Below, one piece after another: positions 17,620 to 26,393 of a DNA stretch of 64,000 nucleotides. This DNA is from Fodinibacter sp963747405 (GTDB lineage Bacteria > Actinomycetota > Actinomycetes > Actinomycetales > Dermatophilaceae), in contig CAVVFG010000014.1 of the NCBI GenBank assembly GCA_963747405.1, positions 1 through 64,000 on the forward strand, written 5' to 3'. The notes beneath the pieces were generated by a model that was given only the letters and a program-made list of their open reading frames with translations, made no database searches and had not been told where the DNA came from. How positions within the stretch are numbered: the stretch's first letter is position 1; every line of letters starts with the position of its first letter. Made by a program: the position numbers and the translations under genes.

Positions 17620-17631
17620 TTATCATGGACC

Positions 17632-19230
17632 ATGGTCACCAACGGTTCGAGCCTCGCGGAGCGCCGCACGGTGGTGCGGGCCGCCCGGGAGGCGCTGGCT
17701 GACCTGGCGTTGGTGGTGCATCAGGTCGGCGATGACGAGCTGGGCGAGCTGATGGGTGAGCTCGACGAGGTGACGTCGCTGGGTGGGGCGGCGCGGGCTG
17801 TGGTCGCGGCGGAGGCGGTCACGCGGGGTGTGGTGGCGGGGTCGGGGTCCAACGCGCACGCGTGGGTTCGGGATCACGCGCCGTCGCTGCGGCAAGGTGG
17901 TGCCGGCCCGGTGGCCAGGCTCGCCGTCCAGGTCGCGAACGCGGGCCGGGCGGGTGGGTCGCTGGCGCCGGATGCCGCGGCGGAGCCCGACCCAGGGTCG
18001 CCCTTGGGGATGGTGTGGGCTGGGGTGCACAACGGCACGGTCTCGCCGTCGCTGGCGTTGACCGCGTTGGGTGAGGTCGCGCGGTTGGAGCCGCGTCTGG
18101 TGCCGGAGGCGGTGCCCACCGTGACCGCGGCCTTGTTGGAGCTCGGGGTGGCGTGGGGGCCGAACCAGATGCGCAAGCTGCGCCCGCGGATGCTGGCCGA
18201 GTTCGGGTTGCACGGCGAGCTGGACGATCTGCAGGCCCGGTTGGCATCCGTGGCCCGGTTGTCGCAGCCGTTGGTGGAGTCCGGTGACGTCACCGAGTAC
18301 CAGCTGGTGATGACCCCGGAACAAGCCGCCGTCCTCGAAGCGGTGATCGGGCCGATGGCCAAGCCGGCCCCGAACGAGGAGACCGGGGCGCGCGACCTTC
18401 GCCCGGCCGGGCAGCGCCGTGTGGAGGCCCTTACCGAGGTGTGCCGCACAGTGAGCGGGCGGGCCCTGGACGAGGCGGGGGCGGAGGGTCCGGGGCTGGG
18501 TGGGGCGGTGCTGCACGTCAGCGTGGCCTTGAGCGACCTGGAAGAGCGCACCGGGGCCGGTGAGGTCCTCGGCTCCACCGCCGATGGGGTGCTGCTGTCC
18601 CCGGAGGTGCTGCGCCGGATCTCGTGTGACGCGGCCCTGGTGCCCTACGTGCTCGGCACCGCCGGGGACGAGCTCGACCAGGGGCGGCTGGTGCGGTTGT
18701 TCACCCGGGCCCAGCGCCGTCGGCTGCTGCGCCGAGACCGCACCTGCACCTTCCCCGGCTGTACTCGACCTGGGTCGTGGACGCGCGCGCACCATGTGCT
18801 GCATTGGGCCGACGGAGGTCTCTCCGAGACCGAGAACGCGGCCCTGGTCTGCGAGGAGCACCACACCTTCATCCACACCCACCGGCTCTGGGCAGAAGTG
18901 CGCACCAGACCCGACGAGCACGGCCGCTACGTCATCTGGGATCTGTCCCCCGGCTCGTACGACCGGCAGCTGGAATGGCTCGCCCGGCAACGCGCCGAAC
19001 ACGATCCGCCGCCCCTGACCCGGCAGCGACTGCTCGAGCTCGTCGCCGACGTCACCGCTGGCGCCGAGGCCGACCGTCGCCTGGCCATCCACGACCTCAC
19101 CCGCGCCGCCGAAGCAGCCGACGACGCCGCGCGACGCGCCGAACAGACCCTCCCCGACGGCAGCGACGCAGCCTGGCACGCCGCCATCGAGGCGGTCATG
19201 GCTGCCAGCACGACGGGCCACGCCGCCTGA
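17632..19230 (+). CDS. DUF222 / HNH endonuclease domain protein (13E12 repeat family)
   Basis: 532 aa. The N-terminal two thirds are a DUF222 domain (AERRTVVRAAREALADL ... YQLVMTPEQAAVLEAVIGP). The C-terminus carries an HNH nuclease: RDRTCTFPGCTRPG, then AHHVLHWADGGLSETEN and LVCEEHHTFIH, giving the Cys4 zinc site and HH/N/H catalytic triad. A long charged helix ends the protein. Members are abundant in Actinobacteria; their function is not established, but many are DNA-damage induced. Here the start codon lies just after a LexA-type box, supporting SOS control. The gene stands alone between manC and an ABC exporter. Confidence 0.88.
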   Translation: MVTNGSSLAERRTVVRAAREALADLALVVHQVGDDELGELMGELDEVTSLGGAARAVVAAEAVTRGVVAGSGSNAHAWVRDHAPSLRQGGAGPVARLAVQVANAGRAGGSLAPDAAAEPDPGSPLGMVWAGVHNGTVSPSLALTALGEVARLEPRLVPEAVPTVTAALLELGVAWGPNQMRKLRPRMLAEFGLHGELDDLQARLASVARLSQPLVESGDVTEYQLVMTPEQAAVLEAVIGPMAKPAPNEETGARDLRPAGQRRVEALTEVCRTVSGRALDEAGAEGPGLGGAVLHVSVALSDLEERTGAGEVLGSTADGVLLSPEVLRRISCDAALVPYVLGTAGDELDQGRLVRLFTRAQRRRLLRRDRTCTFPGCTRPGSWTRAHHVLHWADGGLSETENAALVCEEHHTFIHTHRLWAEVRTRPDEHGRYVIWDLSPGSYDRQLEWLARQRAEHDPPPLTRQRLLELVADVTAGAEADRRLAIHDLTRAAEAADDAARRAEQTLPDGSDAAWHAAIEAVMAASTTGHAA

Positions 19231-19602
19231 GGCGTGCGACCTCTCGGCCCTGCAGCGCCCCCGACGGCACGTCAGGGTGTCATGCCCCAGAAGGTCTGGA
19301 ACTCAGCAGCCTCAGGCGGGTGCCGCCGTCTCGCTGTCTCGCCGGCGGTCGGGTGGACTTCGGCGGTCGGGCGGACTTCGGCGGTGCGGGTGCACTTCGG
19401 CGGTCGGGCGGACTTCGGCGGTCGGGTGGACTTCGGCGGTCGGGCGGACTTCGGCGGTCGGGCGGACTTCGGCGGTCGGGTGGACTTCGGCGGTCGGGCG
19501 CGACTTCGGCGGTCGGGCGGACTTCGGCGGTCGGGCGGACTTCGGCGGTGCGGGTGCGCCTGTGGGTCGCCGACCGACGCGGGCAGGCGCACCGGGTGAC
19601 CT
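19231..19602 (+). other. Gene-free stretch with an 18-bp minisatellite
   Basis: From 19343 to 19557 an 18-bp unit (CGGCGGTCGGGCGGACTT with C/T variation) is repeated about twelve times, with two copies stretched by one or more bases. All frames are open through it, which creates spurious ORFs. It lies between the HNH gene and the convergent end of the ABC permease. No promoter or known element is recognised. Confidence 0.85.
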
Positions 19603-21252
19603 TCAGGTGACGTCGCGGTGGTGGTAGGCCCAGTAGCCGGCGCCGATCAGCAGTGCCGCCACCAGGGTCATGACCCCGGCCGACACCGCCTCGAACTGGC
19701 CACCGGGCAGCGGCGAGAGGTGGCTGAACGGCGAGACGTCGACCAGCCAGGCGGGCAGCTTCGTGAGCGGGCCGATCTCGGTGAGCATGAACGTCACCAG
19801 CAGCACCCCCCAGGCGAAGGGGGCGAACCGGGGGAGGGCACCCACCAGCAGCGCCGCGACACCGGTCATCACCCAGATGGCGGGCAGGGCGGCCATCGTC
19901 GCCCCCACCGAAGGGCCGACCGACGGTGCGGTCTCGCTGGTGGTGGGCCCGACCAGCCCGACGACCACCCCGATCAGCGCCATCAGCGCGGCGGTGAGCA
20001 CCACCGGCAGCGCGATGTGCGCGCCGAACCACCGCAGCCGGCTCGTCGGGGTGGACAGCACCACCTCGCCCAGGCCCGACCGTTCGGCGCCGACCAGGCG
20101 CAGCACCAGCGCGATGCCGGCCGCGGCGACGGCCACGGCGACGAAGTGGAACTCGGTGGCGAGGAAGACGTCCTCGACGGTGCCGGTGCGCCCGCCCAGC
20201 TTCTCGAGCAGGTCCTTGATGGCCGGGTCGTCGACCATGTCGGAGACCGAGCCGATCAGCGAGCCGACGACCAGGCCGCCGAGCAGCATGCCGATCGACC
20301 ACCCGATGATGGTGCCCCGCGCGAGCCTGATGACCAGGGTGAAGGGGTTTCCGAGCATCCGCCCGGCCCGGGGCGGGCCGCCCCGGGCCGGGAGCAGCCC
20401 GGCGCCGAGGTCACGCCGGTCGAGCAGCGCGACGGCCACCGCCAGGCCGACGGCCAGGGTGAGCACCCCGGGCAGCAGCAGCCAGGTGCGGTTGGCGCCG
20501 TAGGCCTCGACCCGGCCGGCCCAGCCCAGCGGGGAGAGCCAGCCCAGGCCGTGCACGAAGGTGCCGGTGTCGGCGGAGTCGGCGAGGGCCCGCAGGGCGA
20601 ACGCCGCGGCGAGAAAACCGAAGCCGAGCCCGGCGGCACCTCTCGTGGTGGAGGCGAGCTGCACCGCGACGGCCGAGACGCCCACCATGGCCAGGCCCGC
20701 GGTCAGCCAGGAGACGGCGAAGGCGAGGCTGCCCAGCGGGTCCATCCCGAGGGCGGCGAGGCCGATCCCTGACACCACGCTCGCCGCGACGACGGCACCG
20801 GTGGCGAGGGTGACGGCCGCGGCGAGGGCGGACCACCGGCCGACCACCCCGGAGCCGAGCAGCTCGAGGCGACCCTCGTCCTCCTCGGTGCGGGTGTGCC
20901 GGCGCACGACGACGAACGCGAGCACGGCGGTGAGCACGGCGCCCATCATCACCGTCTTGAACACGGCGAGGGCGTCGGCGGTGTTCGACGCGATCGGGCC
21001 GTAGAGGGCGATGACCGACGGGTTGCTCAGCACGCCGGCCAGCCCGGCCGAGGCCGACTCGTCGGTGGGGTAGAGGGCCAGCGTCGCCTGGGCCGACCCC
21101 ACCGACAGCAGCACCAGGCCCAGCACGCTGCTCGGGATGAGGATGCGGTCGCGCCGCCAGGCCAGGCGCAGCAGGTGCGAGAGACCGGCCAGCCGGGTGC
21201 CGAGCGAGACGGTCGGCGTGATGGGTGGCGCGGGGGCGGTGGCCGTGGTCAT
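19603..21252 (-). CDS. ABC exporter permease (ABC-2 type)
   Basis: 549 aa polytopic membrane protein with about 12 hydrophobic segments in two similar halves, starting with LIPSSVLGLVLLSVG and VMMGAVLTAVLAFVVV and ending with VMTLVAALLIGAGYWAY. It resembles the permeases that pair with an ATPase for drug or lipid export in Actinobacteria. Its ATG overlaps the stop of the ATPase gene by 4 nt (ATGA), so the two are translated together. The divergent GbsR/MarR-type gene is the likely regulator. The substrate cannot be told. Confidence 0.82.
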   Translation of the reverse strand: MTTATAPAPPITPTVSLGTRLAGLSHLLRLAWRRDRILIPSSVLGLVLLSVGSAQATLALYPTDESASAGLAGVLSNPSVIALYGPIASNTADALAVFKTVMMGAVLTAVLAFVVVRRHTRTEEDEGRLELLGSGVVGRWSALAAAVTLATGAVVAASVVSGIGLAALGMDPLGSLAFAVSWLTAGLAMVGVSAVAVQLASTTRGAAGLGFGFLAAAFALRALADSADTGTFVHGLGWLSPLGWAGRVEAYGANRTWLLLPGVLTLAVGLAVAVALLDRRDLGAGLLPARGGPPRAGRMLGNPFTLVIRLARGTIIGWSIGMLLGGLVVGSLIGSVSDMVDDPAIKDLLEKLGGRTGTVEDVFLATEFHFVAVAVAAAGIALVLRLVGAERSGLGEVVLSTPTSRLRWFGAHIALPVVLTAALMALIGVVVGLVGPTTSETAPSVGPSVGATMAALPAIWVMTGVAALLVGALPRFAPFAWGVLLVTFMLTEIGPLTKLPAWLVDVSPFSHLSPLPGGQFEAVSAGVMTLVAALLIGAGYWAYHHRDVT

Positions 21253-22220
21253 ACCGGCTGCTCCTGCGTCGGGCGGTGCGAGCCGGGAGCGCGGGGGTTG
21301 CGGGGAGCGCGAGGCGCGTCACCGGCATCCGGCTGCGCCTGGTAACGGGCCAGGAAGAGCTCCTCGAGGGTGGGCGGCTGGCAGGTGAGGCTCTCGACGC
21401 CGCGGCTGCCCAGGGTCGCGACCAGCTCGCCGAGGTGCTCGGCGTCGACCGAGCAGCGCACGTCGGCGTCGTCGACCACCACGTCGTGCAGGCCGCGCCA
21501 CGACTGCACCTCGGCGAGGCTCGGGGCGGTCGTGAGCACGGCGTGCACCCGGGTGCGGGTGAGGTGGCGCAGCTCGGCGAGGCTGCCGCTGTCGACGATG
21601 CGGCCGGCGCGCACGATGCTCACCCGGTCGCAGGCCCGCTCGACCTCGCTGAGGATGTGGCTCGAGAGCAGCACGGTGCGGCCCTCGTCCTTCAGCGCCG
21701 TCAGCTCGCTCTGGAAGACCTCCTCCATGAGCGGGTCGAGCCCGGCCGTCGGCTCGTCGAGCACGAGGAGGGGGACACCGCTGGCCAGCGCCGCGACGAG
21801 GGCCACCTTCTGCCGGTTGCCCTTGGAGTAGGCCTTGCCCTTCTTGGTCTCGTCGAGCTCGAAGCGCTCGACGAGCCGGCGACGGCGCTCCTCGTCGATG
21901 CCGCCGCGCAGCCGCCCGAGCAGGTCGATGACCTCGCCGCCGCTCAGGCTCGGCCAGAGCACGACGTCGCCGGGCACGTAGGCCAGCCGGCGGTGCAGCT
22001 CGGTGGCGTCGTGCCAGGGGTCGCGGCCCAGTACGGTCGCGAAGCCGCGGTCGGCGCGCAGCAGGCCGAGCAGGATGCGGATGGTGGTGGACTTGCCCGA
22101 GCCGTTGGGCCCGAGGAAGCCGTGCACCTCGCCCTCGCGCACGGTGAGGTCGAGGCCGTCGAGGGCCACGGTGTGGCCGAACGACTTGTGCAGGCCGGAG
22201 ACGGCGATCACATCAGGCAT
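21249..22220 (-). CDS. ABC exporter ATP-binding protein
   Basis: 323 aa ATPase driving the adjacent permease. Motifs: Walker A GPNGSGKSTTIR, Q-loop LAYVPGDVVLWPSL, a signature region in which canonical LSGGQ is replaced by YSKGNRQKVALVAALAS (as in the CcmA/drug-exporter subgroup), Walker B LLVLDEPTAGLD and switch His in LLSSHILSEVE. The C-terminal 90 residues are the extra domain seen in drug-resistance ATPases. Start ATG 22220. It is first in a two-gene unit divergent from the regulator. Confidence 0.9.
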   Translation of the reverse strand: MPDVIAVSGLHKSFGHTVALDGLDLTVREGEVHGFLGPNGSGKSTTIRILLGLLRADRGFATVLGRDPWHDATELHRRLAYVPGDVVLWPSLSGGEVIDLLGRLRGGIDEERRRRLVERFELDETKKGKAYSKGNRQKVALVAALASGVPLLVLDEPTAGLDPLMEEVFQSELTALKDEGRTVLLSSHILSEVERACDRVSIVRAGRIVDSGSLAELRHLTRTRVHAVLTTAPSLAEVQSWRGLHDVVVDDADVRCSVDAEHLGELVATLGSRGVESLTCQPPTLEELFLARYQAQPDAGDAPRAPRNPRAPGSHRPTQEQPV

Positions 22221-22231
22221 ACCGGTCAGGC

Positions 22232-22267
22232 TACACCGGCTTCAGAAGTCTGTGAATGGTGTAAATT
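22232..22267. promoter_or_regulatory. Divergent promoter/operator between the ABC exporter and its regulator
   Basis: TACACC (22232-22237) is inverted as GGTGTA (22258-22263), with the near-palindrome TTCAGAAGTCTGTGAA (22241-22256) between them. TAAATT (22262-22267) is 6 nt before ATG 22274, a leaderless -10. The palindrome overlaps the promoter, as expected for autoregulation by the GbsR/MarR-type protein. Confidence 0.5.
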
Positions 22268-22273
22268 CCGTGT

Positions 22274-22858
22274 ATGCCGTCTTCCGCCAGCACCCCGACG
22301 GCCCGCCGGCGAGCCCGCAAGGCCGCGGCCGACGCCAATGCCGTAGCCACGCCCGACGCTGGTGGCGGCCGCACCGGTGATGCAGTCATCGACCCTGCGG
22401 ACCCCCACCTCCACGAGGTCGTCGAGCATCTGGGCGGCGCGCTGGCCGACGCAGGCGTGGCCCGGCTGCCCGCGCGCGTGTTCGCCGCCCTGCTGGCCAC
22501 CGAGGAGGGCCGGCTCACCTCGGCCGAGCTGTCCGCCCTGCTCGAGGTCAGCCCGGCAGGAGTCTCCGGCGCGGTGCGCTACCTGACCCAGGTGCGGATG
22601 ATCCGGCGCGAGCGCGAGCGAGGGTCGCGCCGCGACGTCTACGTCGTGATGGATGACGCGTGGCACGACGTGCTCATGCAGACCGACCAGATCTACCGGC
22701 CGATCCTCGCCGCGCTGGTCGAGGCGCGCGGCACCCTGGGGGAGGACTCCCGGGCGGCGGAGCGGATGCAGCTGTCGGTCGAGTTCATGGAGTTCATCAT
22801 GCGCGAGATGGCGGGCATCGCCGACCGCTGGGAGGCGTACCGGGCCTCCGGCGGCTGA
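22274..22858 (+). CDS. GbsR/MarR-family transcriptional regulator
   Basis: 194 aa. The N-terminal 40 residues are Ala/Arg-rich and probably disordered. A winged-helix domain follows: LPARVFAALLATEEGRLTS, ELSALLEVSPAGVSGAVRYL (recognition helix) and RRDVYVVMDDAWHDVLMQ. The C-terminal helices (AERMQLSVEFMEFIMREM) would dimerise. Its divergent placement 53 nt from the ABC exporter suggests it represses that pair. There is no Shine-Dalgarno; a leaderless promoter is proposed. Confidence 0.85.
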   Translation: MPSSASTPTARRRARKAAADANAVATPDAGGGRTGDAVIDPADPHLHEVVEHLGGALADAGVARLPARVFAALLATEEGRLTSAELSALLEVSPAGVSGAVRYLTQVRMIRRERERGSRRDVYVVMDDAWHDVLMQTDQIYRPILAALVEARGTLGEDSRAAERMQLSVEFMEFIMREMAGIADRWEAYRASGG

Positions 22859-22892
22859 CGAGCCGGACGGTGTGCCGCGTTGCCATCCCAGG

Positions 22893-22972
22893 GTCAGCAG
22901 ACCGCCGGCAGACGGTCAGCAGACCGCCGGCAGACGGTCAGCAGACCGCCGGCAGACGGTCGGCAGACGGTC
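22893..22972 (+). repeat. 22-bp tandem repeat, 3.6 units
   Basis: GTCAGCAGACCGCCGGCAGA-type units start at 22893, 22915 and 22937, followed by a partial copy. There are no spacers. It lies just after the regulator stop. Confidence 0.9.
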
Positions 22973-23006
22973 ACCCCCAGCCCGGCGGCATCCGCCTGCT
23001 GTCCGT

Positions 23007-23073
23007 CTTCGTGCGACCTGGGTGCGGTTCGCGCGGATCGCGCATCCGGAAACCGCACCCAGGTCGCACGAAG
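23007..23073. terminator. Long hairpin, palindrome family
   Basis: A 23-nt perfect stem: CTTCGTGCGACCTGGGTGCG... (23007-23029) pairs with the arm at 23051-23073 ending GTCGCACGAAG; the loop is about 20 nt. The outer part CTTCGTGCG/CGCACGAAGTCG is shared with the hairpins at 27511 and 38506, but the inner part differs. Confidence 0.7.
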
Positions 23074-23139
23074 TCGTCGCTGTGCGGGTGCTGTGGGCGG
23101 CACAGGGAACCGGCTCGGCCGAGTAGTGTTGGTGCCCTC

Positions 23140-24363
23140 ATGAACGACGATGCCCTCCTCGCCGCCCTCGGCGAGCGCATCTCCTCACTCGCAGCCGAGC
23201 TCATCGACATCCGGCGGGACCTGCATGCCCACCCCGAGCTGTCCCGCGAGGAGGTGCGCACGACCCAGACCGTGGCCCGCCGCCTCGATGCCGCGGGCGT
23301 CGGGGTGCGCCTGCTGCCCGGCACCGGGCTGCTCGCCGACATCGGCGCGCCCGACGCCGAGCACCGGGTGGCGCTGCGTGCCGACATGGACGCCCTGCCC
23401 GTGCGCGAGCGCACCGGCCTCGACTTCGCCTCGGGCACGGCGGGGGTCTGCCACGCCTGCGGCCACGACGTGCACGTCGTCGCCCTGCTCGGCGCGCTGC
23501 TCGCCCTCAAGGAGCGCGAGCCGGCCCTGCTGCAGCGCGGCCTGGCCGTGCGCGGCATCTTCCAGGCCGCCGAGGAGGTCATCCCCGGGGGTGCGCAGGA
23601 GGCCATCACCGCTGGTGCGCTCGACGGCGTGGATGCCGTGTTCGCCGTGCACTGCGACCCCAGCCTCGACGTCGGCCAGGTCGGGCTGCGCGAGGGGCCG
23701 CTGACCGCGGCCTGCGACCACGTCACCGTCTCGCTGCACGGCCGCGGCGGGCACACCTCACGGCCCCAGCTCACGGAGGACCTCACCTACGCCCTCGCGA
23801 AGGTGGTCACCGACGTGCCGGCCGCGCTCTCCCGCCGCCTCGACCCCCGGGCCGGGGCGGCCCTGGTGTGGGGCACCATCAGCGCCGGCCGCGCGAGCAA
23901 CGTCATCCCCTCGACCGGCGAGTGCCAGGGCACCCTGCGGATGCTCGACGCGCAGGCGTGGCTCTCGGTGGGGCCGCTGCTCGAGGAGATCGTGCACGCG
24001 GTGGTGCAACCCTACGGCGTGCAGGCCAAGGTCGAGCGGGTCAGGGGGGTGCCGCCGGTGGTGAACACCACCGCGGGCATCGAGGCATTCCGGCTGGCGT
24101 CGCTGGCCGGGGCGATGCACCCGGTGCCCACCTCGCAGTCGCTCGGCGGCGAGGACTTCTCGTGGTACCTCGCGCACACCGACGGCGCGATGGCGCGGCT
24201 CGGCACCCGCAGCCACGGCGGCCCCACCTACGACCTGCACCAGGGCGACCTGGTCGTCGACGAGGACGCCGTCACCTTCGGGGCACGGTTGCTCTCGTCG
24301 GTGGCGGTGCTCCGTCGCCGCACACCGGCGGCACCCACGTCCAGCGAGCTGGAGGCGCCGTGA
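23140..24363 (+). CDS. M20-family metallopeptidase (amidohydrolase)
   Basis: 407 aa zinc-dependent amidohydrolase of the hippurate/IAA-amino-acid hydrolase type. Metal ligands are in CHACGHDVHV (Cys, His, Asp), QAAEEV (Glu-Glu), HCDPS (His) and LGGEDFSWY near the C-terminus; HGRGGHTSRP begins the dimerisation lid. ATG 23140 is used. TAGTGT 10 nt upstream may be a -10. Its stop overlaps the start of cdd by 4 nt. The neighbourhood (amidohydrolase, cdd, deoA, add) parallels the amiB1 to cdd region of Mycobacterium, so an amiB1-like role is likely; the substrate is unknown. Confidence 0.87.
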   Translation: MNDDALLAALGERISSLAAELIDIRRDLHAHPELSREEVRTTQTVARRLDAAGVGVRLLPGTGLLADIGAPDAEHRVALRADMDALPVRERTGLDFASGTAGVCHACGHDVHVVALLGALLALKEREPALLQRGLAVRGIFQAAEEVIPGGAQEAITAGALDGVDAVFAVHCDPSLDVGQVGLREGPLTAACDHVTVSLHGRGGHTSRPQLTEDLTYALAKVVTDVPAALSRRLDPRAGAALVWGTISAGRASNVIPSTGECQGTLRMLDAQAWLSVGPLLEEIVHAVVQPYGVQAKVERVRGVPPVVNTTAGIEAFRLASLAGAMHPVPTSQSLGGEDFSWYLAHTDGAMARLGTRSHGGPTYDLHQGDLVVDEDAVTFGARLLSSVAVLRRRTPAAPTSSELEAP

Positions 24364-24779
24364 CGGCATCCGACCTGCCCGTCGACTGGGACGCGCTGCG
24401 CGCCGAGGCGGTGCGGATGGCGGCGCTCGCCTACGCCCCCTACAGCCACTTCCGCGTGGGCGTGGCCGGGCAGGTCGACGACGGGCGCATGGTGTCGGGC
24501 TGCAACGTGGAGAACGCCGCCTACGGCGTCACGCTCTGTGCGGAGTGCGGCATGGTCTCGCAGCTGCACGCCACCGGCGGCGGCCGGCTGGTGGCCGTCT
24601 GGTGCGTCGACCAGAACGGCGACAGCCTGATGCCGTGTGGCCGGTGCCGACAGCTGTTGTGGGAGAACGGAACCGCGCAGACCCTGCTGCAGACGCCCGA
24701 GGGTGTCCTGCCGATGCGCGAGGTGCTGCCGCAGGCCTTCGGCCGCGACGTGCTCGACGCCGTCGCCCCGGTCGACTGA
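24360..24779 (+). CDS. cdd: Cytidine deaminase
   Basis: 139 aa homotetrameric zinc enzyme that deaminates cytidine/deoxycytidine to uridine/deoxyuridine. Substrate motif YAPYSHFRVG, then CNVENAAYGVTLCAECGM with the zinc Cys and catalytic Glu, and the second zinc pair PCGRCRQLLWE. The start is GTG 24360, overlapping the amidohydrolase stop. It supplies substrate for the downstream phosphorylase. Confidence 0.95.
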   Translation: MTASDLPVDWDALRAEAVRMAALAYAPYSHFRVGVAGQVDDGRMVSGCNVENAAYGVTLCAECGMVSQLHATGGGRLVAVWCVDQNGDSLMPCGRCRQLLWENGTAQTLLQTPEGVLPMREVLPQAFGRDVLDAVAPVD

Positions 24780-24940
24780 CCCCTCACGACGTTCTCGCCC
24801 GGTGCGGGAAGCGTGGGGGCCACACCACGTCCTGACCCCTGCTCGGCTGGAGCTTCCGGTGCGAACCCTCGCCGGTCGGGCCGCTCGGGCCGGTCGGGCC
24901 GCCGGGGCCGGGCCGCGACCGCCCCTGACAGAATGTCCCG

Positions 24941-26230
24941 ATGAGCGAATCCTTCGACGCCGTCGACGTCATCATCGCCAAGCGCGACCGCCACGAGCTC
25001 ACCGACGACCAGATCCGCTGGGTCATCGACGCCTACACCCGCGGAGCCGTCGCCGAGGAGCAGATGAGCGCCCTCGCGATGGCGGTGCTGCTCAACGGGA
25101 TGACCCGCCGCGAGATCGCCACCTGGACCGCCGCGATGATCGCCAGCGGCGAGCGGATGGACTTCTCCGGGCTGTCGCGCCCGACCGCCGACAAGCACTC
25201 GACCGGTGGTGTGGGCGACAAGATCACCCTCCCCCTGGCCCCGCTGGTCGCCGTCTTCGGCGTGGCCGTGCCGCAGCTGTCGGGGCGCGGTCTGGGCCAC
25301 ACCGGCGGCACGCTCGACAAGCTCGAGTCGGTGGCGGGCTGGCAGGCGTCGCTCAGCAACGAGGCGATGATGCAGCAGCTCGAGGACGTCGGGGCCGTCA
25401 TCTGTGCCGCCGGGTCGGGCCTGGCACCGGCCGACAAGAAGCTCTACGCGCTGCGCGACGTCACCGGAACCGTGGAGGCGATCCCGCTCATCGCCAGCTC
25501 GATCATGAGCAAGAAGATCGCCGAGGGGACCGGTGCGCTGGTGCTCGACGTCAAGGTCGGCAGCGGCGCCTTCATGAAGAACCGCGACGACGCCACCGAG
25601 CTGGCCCGCACGATGGTCGACCTCGGCACCGACGCGGGGGTCAACACCGTCGCGCTGCTCACCGACATGTCGACGCCCCTGGGCGCAACCGCGGGCAACG
25701 CCCTCGAGGTGCGCGAGTCGGTCGAGGTGCTGGCCGGCGGTGGCCCGCCCGACGTCGTCGAGCTGACGGTGCGCCTGGCCGAGGAGATGCTGGATGCCGC
25801 CGGGCGCGGCGGTCAGGACGTCGCGGCCGCGCTCGCCGACGGCCGGGCGATGGACGCCTGGCGCCGGATGATCGCGGCGCAGGGGGGCGACCCCGACGCG
25901 CCGCTGCCGGTGGGCGCCGAGCGCCACGAGGTGCGGGCCGGCACGTCGGGCCTGCTCACCGAGCTCGACGCGTATGCCGTGGGCGTCGCGGCCTGGCGCC
26001 TCGGCGCGGGACGCGCGCGCAAGGAGGACCCGGTGCAGGCCGGCGCCGGCATCGAGCTGCACGCGAAACCGGGGGACCCGGTGCGCGAGGGCGACCTGCT
26101 GCTCACCCTGCACACCGACGAGCCCGACCGCTTCGACCGGGCCCAGAGCGCACTGCAGGGCGCGATCACCATCTCCCCCGAGGGCACCGCCTTCGACCGC
26201 ACGCCGATCGTCATCGACCGGATCGCCTGA
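24941..26230 (+). CDS. deoA: Thymidine phosphorylase
   Basis: 429 aa; splits thymidine or deoxyuridine to base and deoxyribose-1-phosphate. Signature KHSTGGVGDKITLPLAP (phosphate loop) near residue 85, SGRGLGHTGGTLDKLES, KKIAEGTGALVLDVKVGSGAFM (pyrimidine site) and a C-terminal alpha/beta domain with HAKPGDPVREGDLLLTLHTD. Full length. CAGAAT lies 6 nt before ATG 24941 and there is no Shine-Dalgarno, suggesting leaderless translation. The product feeds the phosphosugar mutase and deoC located at 41-44 kb. Confidence 0.95.
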   Translation: MSESFDAVDVIIAKRDRHELTDDQIRWVIDAYTRGAVAEEQMSALAMAVLLNGMTRREIATWTAAMIASGERMDFSGLSRPTADKHSTGGVGDKITLPLAPLVAVFGVAVPQLSGRGLGHTGGTLDKLESVAGWQASLSNEAMMQQLEDVGAVICAAGSGLAPADKKLYALRDVTGTVEAIPLIASSIMSKKIAEGTGALVLDVKVGSGAFMKNRDDATELARTMVDLGTDAGVNTVALLTDMSTPLGATAGNALEVRESVEVLAGGGPPDVVELTVRLAEEMLDAAGRGGQDVAAALADGRAMDAWRRMIAAQGGDPDAPLPVGAERHEVRAGTSGLLTELDAYAVGVAAWRLGAGRARKEDPVQAGAGIELHAKPGDPVREGDLLLTLHTDEPDRFDRAQSALQGAITISPEGTAFDRTPIVIDRIA

Positions 26231-26250
26231 CCCGACGCTCCCTGACCTCG

Positions 26251-26308
26251 TGCGATTTACACACGGTTCTCGCACCCTGGGCCCTGCGAGAACCGTGTGT
26301 AAATCGCA
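26251..26308. terminator. 24-bp perfect hairpin after deoA
   Basis: TGCGATTTACACACGGTTCT... (26251-26274) pairs perfectly with 26285-26308; the loop is 10 nt (CCCTGGGCCC). The same stem occurs at 27511 and 38506. It lies 20 nt after the deoA stop. Confidence 0.75.
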
Positions 26309-26380
26309 CAAAGTGGGAGTCGGGCGGGGCAGGGGGTGGGGTGCGGGCTGAGGCCGGCGCAGCCTCGGGGCGGTCCCCAC

Positions 26381-26386
26381 TAGGGT
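26381..26386 (+). promoter_or_regulatory. -10 hexamer of a leaderless add promoter
   Basis: TAGGGT is 7 nt before GTG 26394, favouring that codon over the in-frame TTG three codons upstream. Confidence 0.5.
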
Positions 26387-26393
26387 GTTGGCC

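Noticed and set aside
19234..19599. Plus-strand ORF with ADFGGR-type hexapeptide repeats
   Set aside because: All frames are open through the 18-bp minisatellite; no ribosome site, signal or family match.
22893..22972. Possible CRISPR array
   Set aside because: 22-bp units without spacers and no cas genes nearby.
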